A DNA stretch of 14,740 nt, from the NCBI GenBank assembly GCA_023255615.1, contig JAHFLI010000013.1, positions 1 to 14,740 on the forward strand, in the 5' to 3' direction. Shown here piece after piece: positions 5,839 to 11,741 of the stretch. The notes under the pieces were generated by a model that did not search any database, was not told the DNA's origin, and was given only the letters and a program-made list of their open reading frames with translations. Origin of the DNA: Candidatus Woesearchaeota archaeon. Its GTDB lineage: Archaea; Nanobdellota; Nanobdellia; Woesearchaeales; JACQSR01. The stretch's first letter is position 1. Each line of letters opens with the position of its first letter. The position numbers were made by a program, and so were the translations under genes.

Positions 5839-6629
5839 GCTAATGGTTTATGATCATTTAATTTTTCAAATAATGCATAGGCATCATCAACGGTTGCTCC
5901 TTCATGAACAATTTTTCTTACCGCTTGAATCATTGCCGTTGGACTCTCTGATTGAAAAATATTTCTTCCCATGTCAACACCAACGGCACCTTCATCGATT
6001 GCATTGCGTGCCATTTGTAGTGCATCTTTCTCTAGAATTTTCTTTCCGCCCGCAATGACGATAGGAACCGGGCAACTCTTAACAACAGATTCAAAATGCT
6101 CACAATAATATGTTTTTACGATATCTGCACCAATTTCCGCCGCAATTCTGCACGCTAATCCTAAATAGCGTGCATCTCTCACCATATCTCTGCCGACAGC
6201 AGTAATTGCTAAAACAGGAATTCCATATTCTTGTGCTTCGTTCACTACTTTTGCCAAATTGCTCACCGTTCTGTCTTCATTTTGAGCGCCCACAAAAATA
6301 GATAATCCTACACCTGCAGCATTCAATCGAACAGCGTCTTTCATGGAAACAGTAACGTCTTCATTTGATAATTCTCCAAGAATGGATGGACCACCAGAAA
6401 CACGTAAAAATAAAGGAACTCGCGTATTTTCTTCAACACAGGTTCTCACAATTCCTCTTGTCGCAAACAAACAATCTGCGTATGGAAGAAGAGTTTTGAC
6501 TGTTTCCTGAGGATTTTTTAATCCAGTTGTCGGTCCTTGAAAATATCCGTGATCGATCGCAAGCATAACTGTATTTCCCGATGTAGGATGAAAAATACTC
6601 TGCAACCGATTTAATTTCCCCCAGTCCAT
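5835..6629 (-). CDS. LsrF-like class I (DeoC/FbaB/DhnA family) aldolase/thiolase
   Basis: A 264-residue TIM-barrel enzyme forming a Schiff base with its substrate. The start (DWGKLNRLQSIF) and the block VMLAIDHGYFQGPTTGL (21-37), plus RDMVRDARY and VPIVIAGGKK (189-197) and GVDMGRNIFQS (217-227), closely follow bacterial LsrF, the thiolase that cleaves 3-hydroxy-5-phosphonooxypentane-2,4-dione in autoinducer-2 breakdown. The likely Schiff-base lysine is K172 in IVKTYY; the AGGKK and GRN loops bind phosphate. Archaeal relatives also include the ADH synthase of alternative aromatic biosynthesis and FBP aldolase, so the true substrate may differ. No other lsr gene is visible. It is followed in an ATGA overlap by a zinc dehydrogenase, suggesting the two act on consecutive carbonyl/alcohol intermediates. 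Confidence 0.8.
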   Translation of the reverse strand: MDWGKLNRLQSIFHPTSGNTVMLAIDHGYFQGPTTGLKNPQETVKTLLPYADCLFATRGIVRTCVEENTRVPLFLRVSGGPSILGELSNEDVTVSMKDAVRLNAAGVGLSIFVGAQNEDRTVSNLAKVVNEAQEYGIPVLAITAVGRDMVRDARYLGLACRIAAEIGADIVKTYYCEHFESVVKSCPVPIVIAGGKKILEKDALQMARNAIDEGAVGVDMGRNIFQSESPTAMIQAVRKIVHEGATVDDAYALFEKLNDHKPLA

Positions 6630-6650
6630 CTCATACAGGGAATTAAGTGT

Positions 6651-6660
6651 CTATAAAAAG
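6651..6660 (-). promoter_or_regulatory. TATA box of the aldolase-dehydrogenase operon
   Basis: Read on the minus strand this is CTTTTTATAG, centred about 26 bases before the ATG at 6629, giving a leaderless transcript of the two-gene operon. Confidence 0.6.
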
Positions 6661-6721
6661 ATTGTGATGATGAGTCTCCAAGATACAAAAGTTAAAAAAT
6701 AAATTGCGCTTTCTGAGCAGA

Positions 6722-7969
6722 ATGGAATATTGGAGACTCGAACTCGAGAGTATTCAATTAGAAGATGCAGTCAACAATGGACGATATAGTGACGTAGAAT
6801 CATTTTGTCATGCTCATTCTCTTCATGAGGCTTCATTGGAATTAGTTGCCCTCGCTCAAATAAAATGGTTGACCTACGGGAGTAAAAATTTTACATCTGA
6901 AGGTGTCGCTATTTGGAATAGTCCAGAAATAAGACAGTATTTGATGACGGGAGTTTCAGCAGTCGCAATAGAAAAACCAGTTGCGGCGTCTCTTCATCTT
7001 GGTTCTCGACAAAAAGTCATTATTGCGTTGATTGATGCAATGCAAGACACGATTGGATATCACGTGGAAATGGGTGATTCTCAGAGATATGATCCTGGTC
7101 GAAGAGTAGCATTGGATTTATTTCTGAGTGAAGCAATGGATCATGCGCTTCGTGACAGAACGAAAGATCCCGATATTTCCGATCGTTTAGCCCATTTGAC
7201 AGGAACATCATACCATTGCATTTTTGTGACTTCAGCAATGCACATAATCCCATTAGAGGATTTTAGAGTATATGTTGAACGAATTAAAAAATGGGAGAGT
7301 CATTTAGCTGATGTTGTTCAATTAAATAGAACAGAACGAGGAGCTAATTCTTGGTCATTTCAAAGGTTTGGTGAATTTGACTCTACAATTGGCTTTCTTG
7401 GGATTACCCAAAGAGAAGTTTTTGATCAATTGCGGGAAGTTGTAGACGCCACTCTTGAAACAGCAAAAAATGTATATGGTGATGTAATAGAAGTTTCGAA
7501 GCAAGTTGGTTCGTGGTTGTCATATATTCCAGATGATGAGACCAAGTCATATATTCGTCTGGAATTGCTGAGAAAACACGGGTTAGATTCAAGAGTCCTA
7601 GATGCAAACACTACTCCAACTGAAACATTTTTGTTCGAGAGGCTGCAAAGAACTTTTGGTAGATTTATGGATCATTATGGTCCTATTGAGTATTTATTAC
7701 AAATCGTTAGACCAGAGGACAGACCAACAGTATCACATGCGATGATTCAAAAAATAAGAGGCGCTAATGAATATGATTTAACGCAAGTAGCAAAAATGGC
7801 TCCTTACGTAGGTATTCTCTACGATGAAGGAATAGTGAGTAGCGGCTTTAAAGAAATTGTGCTTGATGCTTTAAAAAGAAGAGATGCAAGAAGTCTCAGA
7901 CTCCTCGCTCCTTTCGTCCCAGTATTCTATAAAGGAAGCGATTTGCCTGATCATAAAAAGCTTGTTTAA
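6722..7969 (+). CDS. Unrecognised 415-residue soluble helical protein
   Basis: I do not recognise a family. The frame can be extended to a TTG at 6704. I chose the ATG at 6722 because an A/T-rich TATA-like stretch (6691-6703, TTAAAAAATAAAT) lies about 25 bases before it, which would put the TTG upstream of the transcript start. The protein starts MEYWRLELESIQLEDAV and appears almost entirely alpha-helical and soluble. There is no signal peptide, membrane helix, metal cluster or nucleotide-binding loop that I can see. The C-terminal third (residues about 330-410) has helix pairs reminiscent of repeat proteins (for example VAKMAPYVGILYDEG then LRLLAPFVPVFYKG). It is divergent from the aldolase operon and convergent with the tRNA gene, whose 3' end lies three bases after its stop. 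Confidence 0.6.
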   Translation: MEYWRLELESIQLEDAVNNGRYSDVESFCHAHSLHEASLELVALAQIKWLTYGSKNFTSEGVAIWNSPEIRQYLMTGVSAVAIEKPVAASLHLGSRQKVIIALIDAMQDTIGYHVEMGDSQRYDPGRRVALDLFLSEAMDHALRDRTKDPDISDRLAHLTGTSYHCIFVTSAMHIIPLEDFRVYVERIKKWESHLADVVQLNRTERGANSWSFQRFGEFDSTIGFLGITQREVFDQLREVVDATLETAKNVYGDVIEVSKQVGSWLSYIPDDETKSYIRLELLRKHGLDSRVLDANTTPTETFLFERLQRTFGRFMDHYGPIEYLLQIVRPEDRPTVSHAMIQKIRGANEYDLTQVAKMAPYVGILYDEGIVSSGFKEIVLDALKRRDARSLRLLAPFVPVFYKGSDLPDHKKLV

Positions 7970-7972
7970 ATT

Positions 7973-8087
7973 CGCCAGCGCGGGGATATCCACAACCTCG
8001 GAAAAACCGAAAAGCTTTTTAACCCCGAAACCTTCTCAGGTACTTGGTTCTGAGCCAAGCGGCGTTACCCGGTTTGCCTACGCTGGC
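7973..8087 (-). tRNA. Class II tRNA-Leu(CAG)-like gene with T-loop insertion/intron
   Basis: On the minus strand every stem of a class II tRNA is perfect: acceptor GCCAGCG (8081-8087) with CGCTGGC (7974-7980); T8 A9; D stem GGC/GCC around a loop with GGG; G26; anticodon stem CTTGG/CCAAG (8055-8059, 8043-8047) with loop CTCAGAA, giving anticodon CAG (leucine, codon CUG) with T33 and A37; variable arm ACCT-GAGA-AGGT (8030-8041); T stem CGGGG/CCCCG (8023-8027, 7981-7985). The T loop, 7986-8022, is 37 nt instead of 7 and contains its own TCGG/CCGA hairpin, so about 30 nt are inserted. If spliced near positions 59/60 the loop would be TTAAAAT, which lacks the conserved C56. The discriminator is G73, unlike the A73 normal for Leu; CCA is not encoded. 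A strict bulge-helix-bulge is not obvious, so a disrupted or pseudo-tRNA is possible. Confidence 0.72.
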
Positions 8088-8239
8088 GTAGGCTATTATT
8101 TCTTTTATTTGTTAATAACTTCTCCTAAGAAAATTCCGCAAGAAAAACAATATCTTTGAATAAACTTCAACATAAATAGAATATTTACGCATTTTGCATT
8201 CCAAATTGTTTAATTTCCGAATAGAACGAAGAATTTCAT

Positions 8240-8596
8240 TTACATTTTTCTATAGCCGAATTTTTTATCATAAGTAGAGTGATCGAGAATGTCAACGATA
8301 AATACAACTACCTGACCAGAATCTTCACCCGGAAATAGAGTATATAATAATCTCCAGAATGATGAGAGTTCAACACGATAAAGGCTTTTTACTCCGTAAA
8401 TCATCTCATAGACTTGAGGAACAAGTGATTGTTTGATATGATCCCCATATTGTAGATTACTCTGAAGAATAGACAATTTGGTTTGAACTGAATTCAAAAT
8501 TGATTGATATACTTTTGAAGTTTCAGAAAGCTCTGAAAGCCTTCTGATACACGATTCCGCATCGTCTGAAAAAGTAATTCTCGCAGTCTTCAACAT
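8240..8596 (-). CDS. RelE/ParE-like toxin
   Basis: A 118-residue basic protein with the layout of an archaeal RelE/ParE-superfamily toxin. N-terminal helices (residues about 10-45) are followed by VPQVYEMIYGVKSLYRVELSS, which I read as the helix-strand entry to the sheet. Then come FWRLLYTLF and VVVFIVDILDHSTYDKKFGYRK. A YRVEL...WRLLYT hairpin and a closing I-x-D-I-x-DH-x-x-Y-x-x-x-FGYR-like tail are typical of this family, whose members cleave ribosome-bound mRNA or poison gyrase. R79/R82 (in SLYR and FWR) and the C-terminal H/Y/R residues are candidates for the active site. It follows its putative antitoxin gene after 17 bases on the same strand, so toxin expression depends on the antitoxin promoter. 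Confidence 0.7.
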   Translation of the reverse strand: MLKTARITFSDDAESCIRRLSELSETSKVYQSILNSVQTKLSILQSNLQYGDHIKQSLVPQVYEMIYGVKSLYRVELSSFWRLLYTLFPGEDSGQVVVFIVDILDHSTYDKKFGYRKM

Positions 8597-8613
8597 CCCA
8601 AAAGGTAACTGTT

Positions 8614-8934
8614 TTACCTTAAAATACCTTTCTCAGAAATTTTCGGAAAATCTTCGGGATAGCGGTACCCTCTTTTTACTGCCTCAACAAGTTTTGGTGA
8701 AGGGTTTCCAATCCAAGACATGCCCTTAATACCAACATAGATTTTGTTTTCTTTTTCTAGAAACTCAAGAATCGTAATCAAAGTAGTATGATTCACTTGT
8801 TTTGGAAGATGTTTTTTCAGGTCAGCAACACTAAAATATCCCCGATCCATTTTTTCCATTGTTTTCTCGACCATCTGAATAGTCTTCAATGTCGGAGAAT
8901 GACTGATGTTATGTTTAACCATTGTTCTTGACAT
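8614..8934 (-). CDS. Winged-helix antitoxin/regulator of the RelE-like pair
   Basis: A 106-residue small DNA-binding protein. After a short basic start, residues about 14-78 read as a winged helix: SPTLKTIQMVEKTM (helix 1), FSVADLKKHLPKQV (helix 2), HTTLITILEFLEKENKIYVG (recognition helix and wing), KGMSWIGNP. The C-terminal 25 residues (KLVEAVKRGYRYPEDFP) probably wrap the toxin. This kind of protein commonly precedes RelE/ParE-like toxin genes in archaea, and it is the first gene of this pair. Autorepression is likely because an inverted repeat lies between its TATA box and its start codon. Confidence 0.65.
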   Translation of the reverse strand: MSRTMVKHNISHSPTLKTIQMVEKTMEKMDRGYFSVADLKKHLPKQVNHTTLITILEFLEKENKIYVGIKGMSWIGNPSPKLVEAVKRGYRYPEDFPKISEKGILR

Positions 8935-8948
8935 GATGATAATTAATT

Positions 8949-8964
8949 GTTATCCCTTAATAAC
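8949..8964. promoter_or_regulatory. Inverted repeat, candidate operator of the RelE-like operon
   Basis: GTTAT-6-ATAAC forms a perfect 5-bp inverted repeat with partly matching A/T flanks (TTA outside each arm). It lies between the TATA box at 8981-8990 and the antitoxin ATG at 8934, overlapping the predicted transcription start. Bound antitoxin would block transcription. Confidence 0.4.
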
Positions 8965-8980
8965 TAATTGATATGAATAA

Positions 8981-8990
8981 GTATATAAAG
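8981..8990 (-). promoter_or_regulatory. TATA box of the antitoxin-toxin operon
   Basis: On the minus strand CTTTATATAC, about 50 bases before the antitoxin ATG, predicting a leader of about 25 bases. The TATATA core is near-symmetric and could also direct transcription rightward toward the peptidase gene. Confidence 0.5.
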
Positions 8991-9131
8991 GTTTCTTTGT
9001 AGGAGCGATAACAGAAACAGTTGTTGAATCTCTCAGAATAAGAGAGAGTACAATTTCTCAAAACAAAATTAAGGGAACATAGAATTGAAAAAACGATAAA
9101 ATTAAATGGCAATGAACAAGTACCCATCGTT

Positions 9132-9509
9132 ATGCATTCAGATGAAAGAGTAGAAACAAGAATTAGAGAAATTGGAAGCAGGCTTCCGAAATGTGTCTAT
9201 TGGAGAATTTCTAAATTAGCCACATACCGATATGTACAAACAGATCCGTGTAACAAGCCTGCATGGACAAACCAACTTAAATTTTATATGTTTCGGATTA
9301 CTTTTAATCTTGAAATTATTAATAAATATTCTGAAGGAGCAGTAACAGGGATTATTGCTCATGAATTTGCGCATGTAATTGATTCATTCCCTTTTGGACT
9401 AAAGAATAGGGATAAGGAAGAAGAAAGGGTAAACACGTTGGCATGCGCTTGGGGTTTCTCAGAAAACATTAAGCAAGCCCGAGAAGAAGACAGAAAAATA
9501 CTCAGTTAG
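9132..9509 (+). CDS. Small HExxH zinc metallopeptidase-like protein
   Basis: A 125-residue putative zinc peptidase. IIAHEFAHVID carries HExxH (H77, E78, H81), and the helix EEERVNTLACAWGF supplies a likely third ligand (E97 or E98), in the gluzincin-like spacing of ImmA/IrrE- or minigluzincin-type proteins. There is no signal peptide, so it is intracellular. The N-terminus is uncertain. ATG 9132 is the first usable start, but the same frame stays open back to 9042 without ATG, GTG or TTG, and the 30 upstream residues (ending KLNGNEQVPIV) look protein-like. A leader hairpin TCTCTC/GAGAGA lies at 9029-9047. A T-run (9511-9516) directly after the stop may end transcription. Substrate unknown. 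Confidence 0.65.
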   Translation: MHSDERVETRIREIGSRLPKCVYWRISKLATYRYVQTDPCNKPAWTNQLKFYMFRITFNLEIINKYSEGAVTGIIAHEFAHVIDSFPFGLKNRDKEEERVNTLACAWGFSENIKQAREEDRKILS

Positions 9510-9510
9510 G

Positions 9511-9516
9511 TTTTTT
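9511..9516 (+). terminator. T-run after the metallopeptidase gene
   Basis: Six T residues begin two bases after the stop codon. Archaeal RNA polymerase terminates on such tracts without needing a hairpin, so this is a plausible terminator. Confidence 0.35.
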
Positions 9517-9578
9517 ATGTAGAACAAACCTCGAAAACTAAAGACATCCTACAAGATAGTTAGAGAAACATGCAAGGT

Positions 9579-10091
9579 TCAGGGCTTTTTTCTTCTAAAA
9601 AAACTTTTCAATTTTTCTACCACTTCTTTCCTGTGAATTTCCTTTGCAAATAAATAGTTAATAGCAAAACTAGAAATAAGACCGGTAAAAATACCGGTAA
9701 AGGCTCCAGTAATTATTGAGATCCAGAAAGCACTTTTTGTTCCTTCCCTTTCACTCTCTGCCATTCGTGCCTCAAAATCCGCTTTTTTAAGTAGTCCTTC
9801 TTGATATACTCCCTCCTTATTCACATTAGGTGATGGTGTGCCCTGTATTTTTCCATTAACATAATTTCCAAAATTACCTTCTTTATCATAGCACTTTAAA
9901 TCTAAGATTTTCCATACTTTCTTACCAATTAAGTCAATATATTTTTCACAGCAACCATTATCAGTGCATGATACTTGTGCGGCTTCATGTGTTCCATCTC
10001 CATAATCAATCCTCCCAATCATAACCTCAGAACCAGCGAGCACGGAAGGTACAAAACTAAGAATCATTATTATTAATAAAAGATATTTCAT
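9579..10091 (-). CDS. Secreted, C-terminally membrane-anchored small protein
   Basis: I chose the ATG at 10091 (170 residues) over the TTG at 10097 because the TATA box at 10116-10123 places the transcript start at about 10093. MKYLLLIIMILSFVPSVLAG is a classic signal peptide with cleavage predicted after VLA. The exported part, about 95 residues, has a cysteine cluster (SCTDNGCCEKY and LKCYD) that may form disulfides and a proline/asparagine-rich linker (TPSPNVNKEG). A helical, charged stretch (KADFEARMAESEREG) leads to a transmembrane segment (starting SAFWISIITGAFTGIFTG) and a basic cytoplasmic tail (KSFFRRKKP). The topology is therefore outside-in. I recognise no family; a surface or cell-envelope role is inference. 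Confidence 0.6.
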   Translation of the reverse strand: MKYLLLIIMILSFVPSVLAGSEVMIGRIDYGDGTHEAAQVSCTDNGCCEKYIDLIGKKVWKILDLKCYDKEGNFGNYVNGKIQGTPSPNVNKEGVYQEGLLKKADFEARMAESEREGTKSAFWISIITGAFTGIFTGLISSFAINYLFAKEIHRKEVVEKLKSFFRRKKP

Positions 10092-10115
10092 GTCCAAATA
10101 TAGAACAAGATAGTG

Positions 10116-10123
10116 TATTTAAA
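10116..10123 (-). promoter_or_regulatory. TATA box of the secreted-protein gene
   Basis: TTTAAATA on the minus strand, centred 28-29 bases before the ATG at 10091; it supports a nearly leaderless transcript and the ATG start. Confidence 0.55.
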
Positions 10124-10166
10124 CCTACTTGAAAAAAGCCGTCTGAATTAAGCCAAAGCTTTTTTG

Positions 10167-10177
10167 TTAAAAAGGGA
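10167..10177 (-). terminator. T-run downstream of the radical SAM gene
   Basis: About 20 bases after the radical SAM stop codon the minus strand reads CCCTTTTTAAC, a T5 tract that may terminate this transcript; a second, longer T-run follows (GGCTTTTTTC, 10132-10141). Confidence 0.3.
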
Positions 10178-10197
10178 CTCATCCCAAATTAGGCCAA

Positions 10198-11607
10198 CTA
10201 TATACTCGCCAGTACCTTTAATCCTAAGAAAGATGTTTTGAGGTCTTGCCAGGTTCTGACTTTTCTGATGTGACGCATCATTAATGACGGTCGCAAATAG
10301 AATTCTTTGAACGCTTTCTTCTGAGATTCAGCAAGCTCTCGTGGATCTCGTCCTTTTGGCGCATACACGGGTAAATTTCCTGAAATACCGGCCCAGATAG
10401 AACTGTATGCTAAATCATCAACCTGAAATCCCTCTTCTTTTGCTAAATCATACAACGGAGTTCCTGGTCGTGGTTCAAAAATCGCAAAGTTTGCGTGATC
10501 AAGAGGAATTTTTTTTGCAAAATCAACCGTCTGCTGAGTTTCTTCTTTTGTTTCCGTCGGCAATCCAATAATAAAGCCGCCATACGCAACAATACCATAC
10601 GTATCGCATAATTGAACAGCTTCTTCTGTTTGCTCATTCGTTTGATCTTTCGTCATGTAATCAAGCAATCGTTGAACTCCACTTTCAATACCAAAGCGAA
10701 TGTTCCAACAACCAGCATCGCGCATCAACTTAATGATATCGTGACTGACCTGATTTGTTCTCGTCTGACATGACCACGTAAATCTAATTTTAGAATCTTT
10801 CAAAATCTCACACAACTCAATTAACTTTTTCTTGTGATTACCCATCGAATCATCAAAAAACTCAAAATCTTTAATGCCCCAGTTTTCATAGCATTGTAAC
10901 ATTTCTTCATATGTTCTCTTTGCACTTTGGACACGAGTTTTCTTCGTAAACGTCTGATTGCAAAACCCACATCGGTAGGGACATCCTCGAGAAGTATACA
11001 ATGACGTAGACGGAAGTTGTTTAACTCTTGTCATGCTTGGTTTGTATGCGGTGACATCAAACAGATCTCGCGCAGGAAACGGCAATGTATCTAAATCTAA
11101 AATCTCTGCTCGAGGCGCAGTTTGTTTGACAACCCCATTTTCTTGGTAAATAACTCCGTTAACTAAGCGAATGTCAATTCCTTTTTCTAGTGCTCTCACG
11201 AGTTCTTTCATCGTGATATCTGCTTCGCCGTAGACTGCATAATCAATGCCGGGAAAATGTTTAAATGCATCTTGAGGAAAATGAGTTAAATGTGCACCAC
11301 CGACAATAATCTTCGCATTCGGGCACGCTTCTCTGCAGACTTTAATTTTATCACGAGCTGCATCAATGAGTTGAGTCAACACAGAAATGCCAACAACATC
11401 AGGATTTCTTTTCTTCACTTCTTCTTTTAATTCTCGATCAGTACAGAAAGAAATAGACGTATCAATGGCGCTGACTTCATGTCCCTCATTACGAAGGATT
11501 GCACCAATAGTCGCAAGACCTAATGGAATACAATTACGCGCTAAATCTTTGAGCTTTCCGAATTCTCGCTCACGATCATAGCTTGGATAAATCAACAATA
11601 TTTTCAT
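10198..11607 (-). CDS. B12-binding domain radical SAM enzyme (BchE-like)
   Basis: A 469-residue protein starting at the ATG at 11607, which is preceded by GAGGGTGA, a good archaeal ribosome binding site. A TTG nine codons upstream (11634) lacks one. Residues about 1-140 form a cobalamin-binding-type Rossmann domain (KILLIYPSYD, PLGLATIGAIL, NPDVVGISVLT, KIIVGGAHLTHFP, YAVYGEAD), without the DxHxxG histidine, as in many BchE/P-methylase relatives. The radical SAM domain has SRGCPYRCGFC (C209, C213, C216) for the 4Fe-4S cluster, then EFFDDS, GIESG and GGFIIGLPTET. Such enzymes methylate or rearrange lipids, pigments, peptides or antibiotics anaerobically; the substrate cannot be told here. It is monocistronic and divergent from the MNT/HEPN operon. 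Confidence 0.85.
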   Translation of the reverse strand: MKILLIYPSYDREREFGKLKDLARNCIPLGLATIGAILRNEGHEVSAIDTSISFCTDRELKEEVKKRNPDVVGISVLTQLIDAARDKIKVCREACPNAKIIVGGAHLTHFPQDAFKHFPGIDYAVYGEADITMKELVRALEKGIDIRLVNGVIYQENGVVKQTAPRAEILDLDTLPFPARDLFDVTAYKPSMTRVKQLPSTSLYTSRGCPYRCGFCNQTFTKKTRVQSAKRTYEEMLQCYENWGIKDFEFFDDSMGNHKKKLIELCEILKDSKIRFTWSCQTRTNQVSHDIIKLMRDAGCWNIRFGIESGVQRLLDYMTKDQTNEQTEEAVQLCDTYGIVAYGGFIIGLPTETKEETQQTVDFAKKIPLDHANFAIFEPRPGTPLYDLAKEEGFQVDDLAYSSIWAGISGNLPVYAPKGRDPRELAESQKKAFKEFYLRPSLMMRHIRKVRTWQDLKTSFLGLKVLASI

Positions 11608-11664
11608 CGTCACCCTCTTTGAGATAAATAACAATCGTTAACTACGAAGAAAAATGGCAACGTA

Positions 11665-11674
11665 CTTTATAAAG
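11665..11674 (-). promoter_or_regulatory. TATA box of the radical SAM gene
   Basis: CTTTATAAAG is self-complementary and lies about 60 bases before the ATG at 11607, giving a leader of roughly 35 bases that includes the ribosome binding site. Confidence 0.5.
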
Positions 11675-11706
11675 ATTTCGAAAAAAGCTTTACTTCAACC
11701 AAAACA

Positions 11707-11714
11707 TTTAAATA
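11707..11714 (+). promoter_or_regulatory. TATA box of the MNT-HEPN operon
   Basis: TTTAAATA centred about 31 bases before the ATG at 11742, predicting a transcript start inside the palindrome that follows and a leader of only a few bases. Confidence 0.6.
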
Positions 11715-11723
11715 GTTCTAATA

Positions 11724-11739
11724 TGTAACGTACGTTACA
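11724..11739. promoter_or_regulatory. Perfect 16-bp palindromic operator candidate
   Basis: TGTAACGTACGTTACA is identical to its reverse complement over all 16 bases. It lies between the TATA box and the ATG, over the predicted start of transcription. A half-site-like GTTACAAAA recurs inside the coding region at about 11754-11762. The encoded protein has a winged-helix N-terminus, so autorepression through this site is likely. Confidence 0.6.
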
Positions 11740-11741
11740 AA

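Noticed and set aside
8008..8022. + strand promoter-like CGAAAAGCTTTTTAA
   Set aside because: It lies inside the T-loop insertion of the tRNA and no + strand gene follows.
8076..8093. Perfect hairpin GCCTACG-CTGG-CGTAGGC followed by a T-rich stretch, as a + strand terminator
   Set aside because: The right-hand part is the tRNA leader and the left-hand part is the acceptor 5' strand with positions 8-12 of the minus-strand tRNA; the hairpin looks fortuitous, although it could compete with tRNA folding in the precursor.
7884..8159. 91-residue + strand frame across the tRNA locus
   Set aside because: It overlaps the end of the 415-residue gene in another frame and runs straight through the perfectly paired minus-strand tRNA; the GC-rich tRNA simply lacks stops here.
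10146..10197. Imperfect direct repeat AATTARGCCAA (10146-10156 and 10187-10197)
   Set aside because: Only 11 bases with one mismatch, beside T-rich terminator tracts; too short to claim an attachment site or repeat element.
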